Below, piece after piece: positions 9,501 through 20,348 of a stretch of 64,000 bases of DNA (within the stretch, counting starts at the first letter, position 1; each line of letters starts with the position of its first letter). The DNA is from Bartonella krasnovii (lineage in GTDB: Bacteria; Pseudomonadota; Alphaproteobacteria; Rhizobiales; Rhizobiaceae). The stretch is from NCBI RefSeq assembly GCF_003606345.3, contig NZ_CP031844.2:992001-1056000 (forward strand), written 5' to 3'. A model generated the notes under the pieces. It saw nothing but the letters and a program-made list of their open reading frames with translations. It was not told the DNA's origin and did not search any database. A program made the position numbers and the translations under genes.

Positions 9501-10214
9501 ATGCTGACATGTAAACAATATGAGCTCCTCTTGTTTATTCACAATCATGTAAAAGAAACAGGTGTTCCCCCTTCTTTTGAAGAAATGAAAAATGCTTTAG
9601 AACTTTCTTCAAAGTCTAGCATTTATAAGCTCATTGTAGCCTTAGAACAACGAGGTTTTATACGTCGTTTACCCAATCGTGCTCGTGCAGTAGAGGTGAT
9701 TCGACTCCCTGAGAAAATAACATTTAGCCTTTCTTTAGCACGTAAGCTTTCTCCCAGTATGATAGAAAAAAATAAAAGAAACATATCAAAAAACTTGGCT
9801 AATCTTGAGAGTTTTGAGGAAGAAGAAAAAAAAAATATCACAATCCCTATTATGGGACGTATTTCTGCGAGTGTACCCGCCTCTGCTATACAGCAACAAA
9901 CAAGCACACTTTCTCTTCCACACGATATGGTTAATACAGGTGAGCACTATGCATTAGAAGTTAAAGATAATTCTATGGTGGAAGCTGGTATCCTTGATAA
10001 AGATACGATTATCGTGAAACGTCAAAACACAGCAATATCAGGTGAAATTATTATCGCATTTATTGATAAAAAAGAGGCAACATTAAAACGTTATCGACGT
10101 AAAGGAACCTCTATTGCATTAGAAGCCGCTAATCCTCACTACGAAGTACGTATATACAAATCCGAACGTGTAGAAATACAAGGTAAACTTACCGGACTTA
10201 TTCGCAAATATTAA
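9501..10214 (+). CDS. lexA: LexA repressor with Ala-Ser at the self-cleavage site
   Basis: LexA represses DNA-damage genes and cuts itself when RecA filaments form. The 237-residue protein has an N-terminal winged helix (about 1-66, with GVPPSFEEM and a helix starting LSSKSSIYKL), a charged linker and a peptidase S24 domain. The catalytic dyad is Ser158 (DNSMVEAG) and Lys196 (EATLKR). The scissile dipeptide, normally Ala-Gly, aligns with Ala123-Ser124 in MGRISASVP. The start codon is the ATG after a very AT-rich leader. Identity is firm; whether cleavage is slower is unknown. Confidence 0.95.
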   Translation: MLTCKQYELLLFIHNHVKETGVPPSFEEMKNALELSSKSSIYKLIVALEQRGFIRRLPNRARAVEVIRLPEKITFSLSLARKLSPSMIEKNKRNISKNLANLESFEEEEKKNITIPIMGRISASVPASAIQQQTSTLSLPHDMVNTGEHYALEVKDNSMVEAGILDKDTIIVKRQNTAISGEIIIAFIDKKEATLKRYRRKGTSIALEAANPHYEVRIYKSERVEIQGKLTGLIRKY

Positions 10215-10662
10215 AAAATACCCCTATATACGCGATAGATATCGCAATAGAATATAGTAAAAAAACTGCTGAGCATTTTTTGATATTGTACCACTCGTAA
10301 TTGACTTTCTTTCTATAACCAAAGGATTTGTCTAATTCTGTCGATAAATAATCTAAATTCCTTATCGAGTGGATTTCTCTTCTTCTCTCACATGTTTTTC
10401 ACTTAACTCAAGGCTCAACAAGTAATATTCACCACGTACTCTAAAAGAGCTTGAATGCTTTGAAGGAGTCTGTTTTATATCATCGTCCTCAAAACAGCAT
10501 TTGACTGTGTAATAAAATAAAATTGTAAGTATACGCAAAATAATCTAGAAAAAAATCAAATAAATTTGTAACAGATTGTTATCTATAAAAATAAAGAACA
10601 TTTCTTACTTTTTAAGTCAATAAAAGTGAAACGCAATCGTTCATAGTAATTATAGGATTATC
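10215..10662. other. intergenic region lexA-rimO
   Basis: About 450 bases with no supported gene or RNA on either strand. It is AT-rich and presumably carries the rimO promoter in its right half. No hairpin with a T-tract strong enough to call as the lexA terminator was seen. Confidence 0.45.
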
Positions 10663-11976
10663 ATGGTAGCACCTCGTATTAGCTTTGTCTCTCTCGGATG
10701 TCCAAAAGCACTTGTAGATTCTGAGCGAATTATTACAAGTCTTCGCTCTGAAGGGTATGAAATTTCGCGTCAACATCAAGGAGCTGATGTCGTTATTGTG
10801 AATACCTGTGGTTTTCTTGACTCTGCCAGAAAAGAATCATTAGCCAATATTGATGAAGCTCTCAAAAAAAATGGAAAAGTCATTGTAACAGGGTGTCTTG
10901 GTGCTGATCCTGAGGTTATTCGCCAAGAATACCCTAACGTATTGGCCATTACAGGACCACAAGCTTATGAAAGTGTTATACAAGCTGTTCATACAGCAAT
11001 CCCCCCTGTTCATGATCCTTTTCTTGATTTAGTTCCTTCCCAAGGTATTCGTTTAACACCTCGTCATTACGCCTACTTAAAAATTTCTGAAGGATGCTCT
11101 AACAGCTGTAGTTTTTGTATCATCCCTACACTACGTGGTGATCTCACTTCACGTCCCATCAGTGATGTTCTTCGAGAAGCTGAACAACTTGTACAAGCAG
11201 GTGTAAAAGAACTTTTGGTTATTTCACAAGATACGAGTGCTTATGGTATTGATCTTAAATATCTCGAAAATTCTTGGAAAGATCGCACAATCAAAACGAA
11301 ATTCTTTGATCTTTGTCGCGAACTTGGTGATATGGGCATTTGGATACGTATGCATTACGTTTATCCTTACCCCCATGTAGATGAAGTTATCGAACTTATG
11401 GCGGCAAAAAAAATTCTTCCTTATCTAGATATTCCTTTTCAGCATGCATCACCGACTGTTTTGCGTCATATGAAGCGTCCTGCTCTTATGGAAAAAACAA
11501 ACCGTAGAATTGAAAAGTGGCGAAAAATATGTCCAGATCTCGCTTTACGATCAACATTTATTGTTGGATTTCCAGGCGAAACAAATGAAGATTTTAATAT
11601 GCTTTTAGAATGGCTAGAAGAAGCAAAAATTGAACGCGCTGGATGCTTTAAATATGAAGAAGTAAAAGGAGCCGTTGCAAATGATTTGGGATTAGAACAT
11701 ATTTCTGAAGACGTAAAAGAAAACCGTTGGCATCGTTTTATGGCAAAACAACAACAAATTTCTACACATCTTTTAAAGAAAAAAATTGGAAAAAGACTCC
11801 AAGTTCTTATCGATGAAAGTCAAGGAAAAGTTGCCAAAGGACGTAGTCAATACGATGCTCCAGAAATAGATGGGGTTGTTCATATATCATCACGACGCCC
11901 CTTGCGTGTCGGTGAATTTGTCACCGTTAAAATCGAACAATCGGATTCCTATGACCTTTATGGTATAGCCGTTTAA
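10663..11976 (+). CDS. rimO: ribosomal protein S12 methylthiotransferase
   Basis: RimO is a radical-SAM enzyme that adds a methylthio group to an aspartate of ribosomal protein S12. The 437-residue protein has the N-terminal UPF0004 domain with three cluster cysteines (Cys13, Cys49, Cys78), the radical-SAM CxxxCxxC motif (Cys145, Cys149, Cys152) and a C-terminal TRAM domain (about 370-437). The start [12 protein letters not shown] distinguishes RimO from MiaB. It is monocistronic, with gaps on both sides. Confidence 0.96.
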   Translation: MVAPRISFVSLGCPKALVDSERIITSLRSEGYEISRQHQGADVVIVNTCGFLDSARKESLANIDEALKKNGKVIVTGCLGADPEVIRQEYPNVLAITGPQAYESVIQAVHTAIPPVHDPFLDLVPSQGIRLTPRHYAYLKISEGCSNSCSFCIIPTLRGDLTSRPISDVLREAEQLVQAGVKELLVISQDTSAYGIDLKYLENSWKDRTIKTKFFDLCRELGDMGIWIRMHYVYPYPHVDEVIELMAAKKILPYLDIPFQHASPTVLRHMKRPALMEKTNRRIEKWRKICPDLALRSTFIVGFPGETNEDFNMLLEWLEEAKIERAGCFKYEEVKGAVANDLGLEHISEDVKENRWHRFMAKQQQISTHLLKKKIGKRLQVLIDESQGKVAKGRSQYDAPEIDGVVHISSRRPLRVGEFVTVKIEQSDSYDLYGIAV

Positions 11977-12498
11977 AAATTAAACTTATCCTTATCCCAA
12001 TGACGAAGTTTTCATCAGAATTAGTTTATAAAAAAGCAAGATTCACAATAGAATTTGGTTATTTGTATAACTCACTTCATGAGAATTTATAGGCAATCCC
12101 TGCCCTGAAGATTCACTGTACATCCTAAAAATACTTATTTATGATAATGTATTCTCTTAGTTTACCACTCTAAATGACGATGTTTGATCACACAACAGGA
12201 TGAGATAAGGATAAGATAAAATCTACAGGGCTCTTTCATTTTTACTTTAAAAAAAAGCAAACCAATAATTTATACTATTTTTCCATATTGCGATAGTTAT
12301 CGCTTATTTAAAGGAAGTTTTTTTGTATTTTATACAACAAGAACTCCGCTTGTGATATCGGGGGGATATTTTGTGGATACAATAAAAAAATTTGAAATAA
12401 AACTCCTACGATTGTTAAATTTCAAAGCAATAAATTATCATTATAAATAAGTACCTTATCTTAAACTGATTGAACTTATTTTTTAGATCTCATTTTTA
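11977..12498. other. intergenic region between convergent rimO and ttcA
   Basis: About 520 bases between the stops of two convergent genes. No ORF with family resemblance and no clear strong terminator was seen. A decayed gene is possible but unproven. Confidence 0.45.
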
Positions 12499-13371
12499 TT
12501 AATACATTTTAAAATCAAAGAATTTCTTATCAAGTAAGTGACTTGGGCGTACATTCGCTAAAGCGCGAATCATTGTATCTTTACGTCCTGGCATTTGTCT
12601 TTCAATATTTTTTAGCATTTCTTTCATTACATTACGTTGTAAACCATCTTGACTACCGCAAAGATTACAAGGAATAATTGGAAATTGCATTGCTTGAGCA
12701 AATTTTTCCATATCTTCCTCAGCGGCATAGACGAGAGGACGTAACACAAAAAGATCACCTTCATCATTTTTAAGTTTTCCAGGCATAGCGGCTAATCGGC
12801 CACCATGAAACAAATTCATAAAAAACGTTTCCAAAACATCATCACGATGATGCCCTAAAATTAATGCCGAACAGCCCTCCTCACGTGCAATGCGATAGAG
12901 ATTACCACGTCGCAATCGAGAACAAAGTGAACAATATGTCTGTGTTTCTGCCAATTTATCTGTAACAATGGAATAAGTATCTTGATATTCAATACGATAG
13001 GGAATTTTGTAAGAATTGAAAAAGTCTGGAAGAATATGTTTAGGAAAGCCTGGTTGCCCTTGGTCAAGATTACAAGCAAGAATTTCAACGGGCAAAAGAC
13101 CACGCCACTTTAAATCTAAAAGAAGTGCTAATAAACCATAAGAGTCTTTTCCGCCCGATAAAGCAACAAGCCATTTTTTTCCAGTAGAAAGCATAGAAAA
13201 ATCATCCAAAGCTTGTCGCATATGACGTAAAAGTCGTTTACGCAATTTATTAAACTCTACACTTGAAGGAGCACGCCGAAATATTGGATGACAATCATCT
13301 GCTTTGCTTGCTAAAAGATCATCCTCTTCGTTTTCTTCTATTGCCGGATATTCAACAAAAACATCATTCAT
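12499..13371 (-). CDS. ttcA: tRNA 2-thiocytidine(32) synthetase
   Basis: TtcA inserts sulfur at cytidine 32 of certain tRNAs, using ATP and an iron-sulfur cluster. The 290-residue protein has the PP-loop SGGKDS (72-77), the central CSLC pair (Cys147, Cys150) and the later CNLC pair (Cys235, Cys238); these are the cluster ligands and active-site cysteines expected for TtcA. GHHRDD follows at about 174. Length is normal. It is monocistronic, with an AT-rich leader of 260 bases towards rpsD. Confidence 0.95.
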   Translation of the reverse strand: MNDVFVEYPAIEENEEDDLLASKADDCHPIFRRAPSSVEFNKLRKRLLRHMRQALDDFSMLSTGKKWLVALSGGKDSYGLLALLLDLKWRGLLPVEILACNLDQGQPGFPKHILPDFFNSYKIPYRIEYQDTYSIVTDKLAETQTYCSLCSRLRRGNLYRIAREEGCSALILGHHRDDVLETFFMNLFHGGRLAAMPGKLKNDEGDLFVLRPLVYAAEEDMEKFAQAMQFPIIPCNLCGSQDGLQRNVMKEMLKNIERQMPGRKDTMIRALANVRPSHLLDKKFFDFKMY

Positions 13372-13603
13372 AAGACCATATCCTGCATAAGTAATAGCTC
13401 ATTTTGCAAAGATAGAAACAAATATAAAGCAAGCTTACATTTAAGTTTTTTGAATTTATAAAAATAGATACGAAAAAATAAATGGAACTATATAAGCTTA
13501 TAACACTAAAATAATGCAATAAACTTAATATAGAACCATTCGCAAAATATTTGTTAACTCAAAAGATTATAAAAACAACACAATAGTTTGAAATTATAAT
13601 AAT

Positions 13604-13623
13604 AGAAGAGAAATAACTCTTCT
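13604..13623 (-). terminator. possible weak terminator after rpsD
   Basis: Just beyond the rpsD stop there is a perfect 7-bp inverted repeat, AGAAGAG and CTCTTCT, with a 6-base loop. On the minus strand it is followed by ATTATTATAA rather than a pure T run, so termination strength is uncertain. Confidence 0.35.
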
Positions 13624-13632
13624 CATAAAAAA

Positions 13633-14250
13633 TTATCGAGAATAAAATTCAACGACCAAATTAGGTTCCATTTGCACAGCATAAGGAACATCTGCAAAAG
13701 CAGGAATACGTGTAAAGGTCGCTTTCATCTGTTTATGATCTGCTTCAATATAATCGGGAACATCACGTTCTGCTAATTGTACTGATTCCAAAACCAACAC
13801 AAGCTGTTTTGATTTTTCCCGAACCTCAATAACATCACCTGGCTTACAACGATATGATTGAATATTTGTGCGTCGACCATTTACATTCACGTGACCATGA
13901 TTAATAAATTGGCGAGAAGCAAAAATCGTAGGCACAAATTTTGCACGATAGACAACAGCATCCAAACGTGATTCTAAAAGACCGATAAGATTTTCACCTG
14001 TATCACCTCGACGACGAGCAGCTTCCACATAAGTTTTATGAAATTGCTTTTCTGAAATATCGCCATAAAACCCTTTCAACTTCTGTTTAGCGCGCAATTG
14101 CACCCCATAGTCAGAAAGTTTTCCTTTACGGCGCTGTCCATGCTGACCTGGACCATAATCACGACGATTGACAGGAGATTTTGGACGACCCCAAATATTT
14201 TCTCCCATACGTCGATCAATTTTATATTTTGTTGTTTCGCGTTTACTCAT
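13633..14250 (-). CDS. rpsD: 30S ribosomal protein S4
   Basis: S4 nucleates assembly of the small subunit by binding 16S rRNA. The 205-residue protein begins [22 protein letters not shown], as in alphaproteobacterial S4, followed by the [10 protein letters not shown] segment and a C-terminal S4 RNA-binding domain (about 95-160, with [10 protein letters not shown] and [14 protein letters not shown] residues). The ATG at 14250 is chosen over an upstream in-frame start at 14292 because an AGGA site lies just before it and homology begins there. It is a single-gene unit. Confidence 0.97.
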   Translation of the reverse strand: MSKRETTKYKIDRRMGENIWGRPKSPVNRRDYGPGQHGQRRKGKLSDYGVQLRAKQKLKGFYGDISEKQFHKTYVEAARRRGDTGENLIGLLESRLDAVVYRAKFVPTIFASRQFINHGHVNVNGRRTNIQSYRCKPGDVIEVREKSKQLVLVLESVQLAERDVPDYIEADHKQMKATFTRIPAFADVPYAVQMEPNLVVEFYSR

Positions 14251-14421
14251 CGCATTTCCTTTAAAATAAAACACGAGATCTGAAGATCCCAAGGAAACGC
14301 GCCCTCCTCTGCCTTTAAATATAAAAGACTGACAGAATAGCTTAACATACCAATTATGCGAAGTTACCCACGGGACACGTCAATGACAGCCATTTTCTTG
14401 AAAGAAAAAGCTGGAGTATCT

Positions 14422-15249
14422 TTATTGATCCCGTATCCCAAAGTCAACTCTTTTCATCAGTTTTAAGCCAAATTCTTTTAACAAATTCTCCGTTGAAGAA
14501 GTGATATTTTTCGATGTTAGCAATGCAAAATCTTGATATTTCTTGATGGGGTGCTGATGTATCTTTTTCGACAAGGGCAATAATGACCTAATATGTTTGG
14601 CAATCGCTTTTGCTGGATCAATCCATTTAACGGACCATAGAGCTTGTTCACGAAAGAAGTTAATCAAAAAAGGATAATGAGTGCAGGCTAAAACAATAAC
14701 ATCCGTATATTTGCCATTTTTTTCCACAAAACATGGCAAGATTTCTTTTCTTAACACTTCTAAATCGATAGATTTTCCTCGTAAATAATCTTCAGCAAAT
14801 CCAGCAAGCTTTTCACTTCCTACAAGCTTAACATGACACTGTCCAGCAAAAGAGTTAATTAATTCATTTGTATAGGCACGTTTAACTGTTCCAGGAGTCG
14901 CTAATACAGAAATAAAACCAGATTTCGTTTGCTCAGCAGCTGATTTAATTGCAGGAACCGTTCCCACAAAAAGGACATGAGGAAAATTCTGTCGTAGATC
15001 TGCCATCATCAATGTAGAAACAGTGTTGCAAGCAATTACACATAAGGCGGGGTTATAGCGTGTTAAAAGATTTTTAAAAATCATTAAAATGCGTTCTTTA
15101 AGAACATTTTCTTCCCAATTACCATAAGGAAACCCTGCGTCATCAGCTACATAAATAAATTGTATTTCAGGGATAAAAATGCGTGCTTCCCTCAACACTG
15201 TTAAACCACCAACACCACTATCAAAAAAAAGAACAGGTCGTACATCCAT
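14422..15249 (-). CDS. murI: glutamate racemase
   Basis: MurI makes D-glutamate for peptidoglycan. The 275-residue protein has the DSGVGGLTVL motif (10-19) and the two catalytic cysteines: Cys74 in ACNTVS and Cys189 in ACTHYPFL. Its ATG overlaps the trmJ stop by one base (TGATG), so it is probably translated by coupling with trmJ. Length is normal. Confidence 0.96.
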   Translation of the reverse strand: MDVRPVLFFDSGVGGLTVLREARIFIPEIQFIYVADDAGFPYGNWEENVLKERILMIFKNLLTRYNPALCVIACNTVSTLMMADLRQNFPHVLFVGTVPAIKSAAEQTKSGFISVLATPGTVKRAYTNELINSFAGQCHVKLVGSEKLAGFAEDYLRGKSIDLEVLRKEILPCFVEKNGKYTDVIVLACTHYPFLINFFREQALWSVKWIDPAKAIAKHIRSLLPLSKKIHQHPIKKYQDFALLTSKNITSSTENLLKEFGLKLMKRVDFGIRDQ

Positions 15250-16079
15250 CAGTTTTCACACTTGTTTTTAATTTTTTGACGATCACGCTCGTTAGGGGCT
15301 CTACTCCCCCGTGGATATTGTGGAGAGAAATGATCCAATGAAGATATAACGCCTCGCAATAAACGAACCTCAGATTCACTAAAGTTAGCGCGCGTAAAAA
15401 CAGAGCGTAAATTTGTAAGCATAACCTCTTTTCGTTCTCGGGGTCTAAAATACCCACGAATATCCAAAGCCTCTTCTAATTGAGATAGAAAACCATGAAA
15501 CACTGTTTTATTTGCAGGCTCCATCTCTGCTGCACGAAATGCCGTATCGCTTACATTTTCTAGACCTGCTTTCATCCATTCATAAGACATCAAAAGAACT
15601 GCTTGTGCAATATTAAGTGATGCAAAAGCAGGATTAACTGGAAAAGTAATGATCTCATCAACAAGGCTGATTTCATCATTTTCTAGTCCCCATCTCTCTC
15701 TTCCAAAGACAAGACCTGTTTTATGTCCGATATTCTCACGCTGACGGAGTACATTTGCTGCTTCGACAGCACTTTTTACAGTTTTAAATCCACATCTTTC
15801 ACGGGCTGTTGTCGCAAAAACATAATGTAAATCTGCAATTGAATCACGTAATGTGTCAAAAATCACGGCGTTGTTAATGACATGATCAGCTTTACTTGCA
15901 GCAGCTCTAGCTTTTTCATTTGGAAATGTTTCTCGAGGTTTGACGAGCCGAAGCTTAGAAAGCCCAAAATTTGCCATTGCCCTTGCAACCATACCAATAT
16001 TTTCTGGAAGCTGCGGTTCAACTAAAATAATAATGGGCCCATTTGTTAAATTTTCACGATTCTTATTCGTTCCAGCCAT
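15249..16079 (-). CDS. trmJ: TrmJ-like tRNA 2'-O-methyltransferase
   Basis: This is a SPOUT-class RNA 2'-O-methyltransferase of the TrmH/TrmJ group; TrmJ modifies position 32 of tRNAs. Motif 1 is EPQLPENIGMVARAM (about 20-34), with the knot motifs FGRERWGLENDE and PVNPAFASLNIAQAV (about 125-160). The 276 residues include an alpha-helical C-terminal extension, which suits TrmJ. The ATG at 16079 has AAGGT just upstream; a TTG one codon earlier is less likely. It is the first gene of the trmJ-murI pair. The exact nucleotide target is inferred from family. Confidence 0.88.
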   Translation of the reverse strand: MAGTNKNRENLTNGPIIILVEPQLPENIGMVARAMANFGLSKLRLVKPRETFPNEKARAAASKADHVINNAVIFDTLRDSIADLHYVFATTARERCGFKTVKSAVEAANVLRQRENIGHKTGLVFGRERWGLENDEISLVDEIITFPVNPAFASLNIAQAVLLMSYEWMKAGLENVSDTAFRAAEMEPANKTVFHGFLSQLEEALDIRGYFRPRERKEVMLTNLRSVFTRANFSESEVRLLRGVISSLDHFSPQYPRGSRAPNERDRQKIKNKCEN

Positions 16080-16357
16080 CAACCTTACCTAGTTTCATTT
16101 AACGATTTCCCCTCCCACTATTTTTTTAATGTAACCTTCTTCACAGTACTCTAAAGTTTCTTAATAATAAATTATAGGCAATGTTATCTTTTCACTCAAA
16201 TAGCATAGATGCACTAAAATAAACCATGAAGTTTATAACAATTTATATAAGATATCGTAGCGTTTTTCACATCAATTTTATCTTTTTTAATAGGGAATAG
16301 CTCTTACAAATCATAATCTCAGTTGAATTATGAAATTATAAATCCTAAAAAAGAAAT

Positions 16358-17074
16358 ATGTATTTTATTCCCAAACTTTTTCCTGCAAAGCTTATCCGTC
16401 GTTATAAACGTTTCCTTGCAGATGTTAAACAGGATGACCAACATATCTTCACTGTATCGGTACCAAACACAGGATCAATGCTCGGATTGACAGCTTCCAA
16501 CGCCAACGTTTGGCTTTCATATCATAAAAATACCAAGAGAAAATATGCCTATCAATTAGAAATTGTTGAATCCGATAACACTTTAGTTGGTATTAATACT
16601 GCTTTACCTAATAAACTTGCATTAGAAGCAATTCAAAACGGATTACTACCAGAATTAAGTGGATATAAAACAATTTTAAAAGAACAACGCTATGGAACAC
16701 AATCACGCATTGACTTTCTTTTACGGGATGACATTCTTCCTGATTGTTACCTAGAAGTCAAAAATGTTCATTTTATTCGTCAAAAAGGATTAGCAGAATT
16801 TCCTGATAGCACAACAAAACGGGGCGCCCGTCACCTTGATGAACTCATACAAGTCGTACAACAAGGAAAACGAGCTGCTATGCTTTATGTTATTCAACGA
16901 GAAGATTGTACAGCTTTTAGCATCTGTCACGACCTTGACCCACTCTATGGACGTAAATTTGATTTGGCATTAAAATCAGGGGTAGAATGTTATGCTGTAA
17001 AATGTCAGTTAAGTGTAGAAGGTATTTTTCCGATTCAGAGAGTAAAAATAGAAAACAGAAAAAACAATGATTGA
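16358..17074 (+). CDS. sfsA: SfsA family protein
   Basis: The 238-residue protein has the SfsA signature: an N-terminal OB-like part with FLADV and PNTGSMLGL, then a restriction-endonuclease-like core with DFLL, LEVKNV and KRGARHLDELI. SfsA was named for sugar fermentation stimulation, and a DNA-binding or nuclease-type role has been suggested from its fold; the molecular function is not settled. The gene overlaps map by eight bases, so the two are co-translated. The leader towards trmJ (about 280 bases) must hold divergent promoters. Confidence 0.92.
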   Translation: MYFIPKLFPAKLIRRYKRFLADVKQDDQHIFTVSVPNTGSMLGLTASNANVWLSYHKNTKRKYAYQLEIVESDNTLVGINTALPNKLALEAIQNGLLPELSGYKTILKEQRYGTQSRIDFLLRDDILPDCYLEVKNVHFIRQKGLAEFPDSTTKRGARHLDELIQVVQQGKRAAMLYVIQREDCTAFSICHDLDPLYGRKFDLALKSGVECYAVKCQLSVEGIFPIQRVKIENRKNND

Positions 17075-17897
17075 ATATATTGAGTATAATAAAGCCCCTT
17101 TAAAATTTAACGGGAAAATTCGCATTTTCGATGACTATGCTTTCGCTAAAATGCGTGAAGTTGGTCGTATTGCTGCAGAATGTCTTGATGCACTTACGGA
17201 TATTATTAAACCTGGTGTTACTACGCAAGAAATTGATGATTTTGTATTTACTTTTGGCGCTCAAAAAGGAGCTCTTCCTGCTGACCTAAATTATCATGGA
17301 TACAGTCATTCATGCTGTACATCTATCAATCACGTTGTCTGTCATGGTATTCCTAATAAAAGACCCTTACAAGAAGGCGATATTGTGAATGTTGATGTGA
17401 CCTTTATCCTTGATGGTTGGCATGGTGATTCAAGCCGCATGTATCCTGTTGGAAAAATCAGACGTGCTGCAGAACGCCTTTTACAAATAACCTATGAAAG
17501 TCTTATGAGGGGAATTGCTGTCGTTAAACCTGGAGCAACGACAGGTGATATTGGTGCAGCCATTCAACAGTATGCAGAATCTGAAAGGTGCTCAATTGTG
17601 AGAGATTTTTGCGGACATGGTATTGGTCAGCTGTTTCATGATACTCCCAATATTCTTCATTATGGAGTTCCTGGAGAAGGAATCGAATTAAAACAAGGGA
17701 TGATCTTTACAATTGAGCCTATGATTAACCTTGGTAAGCCACAAGTTAAAATTTTATCTGACGGTTGGACTGCTGTTACCCGTGATCGCTCTTTGACAGC
17801 ACAATATGAGCATACAATTGGTGTCACAAATGAAGGGTATGAAATATTTACACAATCGCCTAAAAATATCTTTTATATTCCAAATTCGCAGACCTAA
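17067..17897 (+). CDS. map: type I methionine aminopeptidase
   Basis: Removes the initiator methionine from new proteins in the cytosol. The 276-residue protein shows the pita-bread fold ligands: His93 (VCHGIP), Asp110 and Asp121, His184 (FCGHGIG), Glu217 (TIEPM) and Glu248 (YEHT). It has no zinc-finger N-terminal extension, so it is the short type I form. It overlaps sfsA upstream and is followed 17 bases later by radC. Confidence 0.97.
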   Translation: MIEYIEYNKAPLKFNGKIRIFDDYAFAKMREVGRIAAECLDALTDIIKPGVTTQEIDDFVFTFGAQKGALPADLNYHGYSHSCCTSINHVVCHGIPNKRPLQEGDIVNVDVTFILDGWHGDSSRMYPVGKIRRAAERLLQITYESLMRGIAVVKPGATTGDIGAAIQQYAESERCSIVRDFCGHGIGQLFHDTPNILHYGVPGEGIELKQGMIFTIEPMINLGKPQVKILSDGWTAVTRDRSLTAQYEHTIGVTNEGYEIFTQSPKNIFYIPNSQT

Positions 17898-17914
17898 TCC
17901 ACTGTAGAGATGTT

Positions 17915-18709
17915 ATGGCTAAAAAAATAAACCAAAAGGAAAATATTCAAAGTACTCACTTTGCATTAACATCAAGTTCTTCACCCACCCCAGTATCAGA
18001 AAGAAAAAGTAAAGAGCCTAAGAAAAACACACAGCTTGATAAACATTATCAAGGACATCGTGAGCGTCTTCGAAAACGTTATTTAAAGTCAAAAGGAAAT
18101 GCGCTTGAAGATTATGAATATCTTGAATTATTGCTTTTTCGCACAATACCTCGGGCAAACACAAAACCTATAGCTAAAAATTTGATAGCACATTTTGGTT
18201 CACTCGCTGATGTGTTAGGAGCTGATATTCATCGACTTCAAGAGGTTCAAGGATGTGGTCCCGCAACGGCAATTGATTTAAAAATTATTTCAGATGTTGC
18301 TGGACGTATTGCTCGTGCGCAATTGTTTAAACGCGATATTTTTTCATCATGGGATAAAGTATTAGCATATTGTAAAGCAGTTATGGCTCACGAAACACGT
18401 GAACAATTCCGTATTTTATTTCTCGATAAGAAAAATGGCTTACTTGCCGATGAAGTACAACAAACTGGAACCATTGATCATACCCCTGTTTATCCTCGTG
18501 AAGTTATTTTTCGAGCTTTAGAGTTATCCGCATCAGGACTTATCTTAGTCCACAATCACCCTTCTGGTGATTCTACACCTTCTGATGCAGATATAACAAT
18601 GACATACAGATTAAAAGATGCAGCAAATGCATTAGGTATTACGGTTCATGATCATCTTATTATTGCACGCCATAACCATACAAGCTTTAAAGCACTAAAA
18701 CTCATATAA
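17915..18709 (+). CDS. radC: RadC family JAB-domain protein
   Basis: A 264-residue RadC/YicR protein with a helix-hairpin-helix-like region (about 85-125, VQGCGPATA) and a C-terminal JAB/MPN metalloprotease-like domain with the [14 protein letters not shown] motif (about 213-226). RadC proteins were once thought to be repair proteins; their real role is unsettled. The first 40 residues are Lys/Ser-rich and look disordered. It is the last gene of the sfsA-map-radC unit. Confidence 0.93.
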   Translation: MAKKINQKENIQSTHFALTSSSSPTPVSERKSKEPKKNTQLDKHYQGHRERLRKRYLKSKGNALEDYEYLELLLFRTIPRANTKPIAKNLIAHFGSLADVLGADIHRLQEVQGCGPATAIDLKIISDVAGRIARAQLFKRDIFSSWDKVLAYCKAVMAHETREQFRILFLDKKNGLLADEVQQTGTIDHTPVYPREVIFRALELSASGLILVHNHPSGDSTPSDADITMTYRLKDAANALGITVHDHLIIARHNHTSFKALKLI

Positions 18710-18751
18710 ACCTTATGGGAAAAAAGATTTTATTCAAGGATGAATAGCCAA

Positions 18752-18964
18752 TCAGTTTTCTAAATCAATATCCAATATAGCCATTGAAAAATTATAAGAT
18801 AGCTCATCTTCATCTTCATCTCGATAGATAACGCCTAGAAACTCATCCCCCATATAGACCTCACAAGAATCATTCTTTTTAGGCCGTGCTTTGACTTGCA
18901 ATGCTGAGTTTTGGAATGTATTTTTTAAATAATTATCAAGTTTTTTTATTTCATCAGCATTCAC
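18752..18964 (-). CDS. DUF3126 family small protein
   Basis: A 70-residue protein starting MNADEIKKLDNYLK and ending in an acidic stretch with DEDEDELSYNF. It matches my memory of DUF3126, a small conserved protein of unknown function found in Rhizobiales. It has no membrane segment or signal peptide. An upstream GGAG-like site (CAGGAGAGC) just before the ATG supports the start. It is convergent with radC. Confidence 0.82.
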   Translation of the reverse strand: MNADEIKKLDNYLKNTFQNSALQVKARPKKNDSCEVYMGDEFLGVIYRDEDEDELSYNFSMAILDIDLEN

Positions 18965-19574
18965 TATGCTCTCCTGTTTTTTGAAACAATTAAAATAACC
19001 GCGTGTCGCGCGAATAAGACACTTATCTGATTCTGTAAAGCCAATAAAAAAGCTTAATCTGAATATTGACTTAATATTACATATATTTACAGCTCTTTCT
19101 TTATATATTCATAAAGAACTTTTATAAAAGGAGTCTATCATTATTAAATATACCCGTATAGATAAAAAAATGGCATAAAACTGTATATTTTAAATAATTT
19201 TACTTTATTTCCAATTTTAGCATTATGTATTCATGAGGCATGTTTAGACGAAAAAATTAATCAATGATTTATAATTCTCTCCCTTCTATAAAAAATAAAA
19301 TAATAATAATTTTTCATTTAAAACTATGCTTTTTAGCAAAAACATTATTACATCACTCAAAAATAATTCTATTTAACAAACTTTAAATATAGTTATCTAA
19401 GCTTAAAATAATTACATAGTTTTAAAAATATACAAAATAAGTGAATAAGAGTTTATTCTCCTGCCTATTTTTATAAAAACTTATGTCAAAATGGAAAAGT
19501 TTTTAAACAAGCTTTTGAGTTTATATGCAAAAATATTGGGTATTTTTGTAAATGCTAAGGCCTATCAAAAGTTT
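18965..19574. other. gene-free AT-rich gap
   Basis: About 610 bases between two minus-strand genes with no supported coding sequence, RNA gene or strong hairpin. Base composition is more AT-rich than the flanking genes. The promoter of the DUF3126 gene should be at the left end. Confidence 0.45.
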
Positions 19575-20348
19575 TTATTTTATAGGATAACGAGAAAGAA
19601 AATTGATAACACCTTTTTTATAAACTTTATCACCTACAGCAAGCATATGATCTCGACCAGGAATTGATAAAGCCTCGCCACAAGGTAACAAAGCTGCTAA
19701 TGGCTCTGCAGCACCGCCAATCTCATCTAATGAACCAACGGCAACAAGTGCGGGTTGTTCAATTTTATAAATTTCAGATGCCGTTAACTCCTGTTTTGAT
19801 GTGATAATACAAGCAGCTAGAGCACGTCTATCACTTTTTGTTTGATCAGCAAATTTACGGAACATTAAACCACGCGTATTAGTAATGGTAGAGGGATCTT
19901 CCGCTAAAAGAGCCTCAGCAACAGGTTCCCAATTTCCTGCACCCGTTACCATACCAATACCTAAACCACCAAAAATAACGCTGTTCACATATGTTGGATA
20001 TAAAAGAGCCATAAAAGCACTAATACGAGCTCCCATAGAATATCCCATAACATGAGCTTTAGATAATTCTAAATGCTGTAAGAGTTTGACCGCATCGCCA
20101 GCCATAGCTTGAGGTGTATAAAAGCTAGGATCATAACTTTTAACTGAATCACCATGTCCTCGATTATCAAGAGCAATAACACGATATCCCGCTTCAGTGA
20201 GAATACGAAACCAACCCGTTGCATACCAATTCACCCGAGCAGAAGACCCAAAACCATGAATCAACAAAATAGGTTCACCCTGCCCTTCTTCTCGATAAGC
20301 AAAGCGCAAACCATCATATTCAAAAAAATGAACGTCCTCAGCTGTCAT
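19575..20348 (-). CDS. alpha/beta hydrolase
   Basis: A 257-residue soluble alpha/beta-fold hydrolase. The oxyanion-hole motif HGFG is at 31-34, the nucleophile elbow GYSMG at 102-106 (Ser104), a likely acid in GSLDEIGG (about 217) and the catalytic His in GRDHML (about 238). Substrate is unknown; esterase, lipase and haloperoxidase-like proteins share this pattern. Its ATG overlaps the stop of the upstream DUF192 gene as ATGA, so the two are translationally coupled. Confidence 0.88.
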   Translation of the reverse strand: MTAEDVHFFEYDGLRFAYREEGQGEPILLIHGFGSSARVNWYATGWFRILTEAGYRVIALDNRGHGDSVKSYDPSFYTPQAMAGDAVKLLQHLELSKAHVMGYSMGARISAFMALLYPTYVNSVIFGGLGIGMVTGAGNWEPVAEALLAEDPSTITNTRGLMFRKFADQTKSDRRALAACIITSKQELTASEIYKIEQPALVAVGSLDEIGGAAEPLAALLPCGEALSIPGRDHMLAVGDKVYKKGVINFLSRYPIK

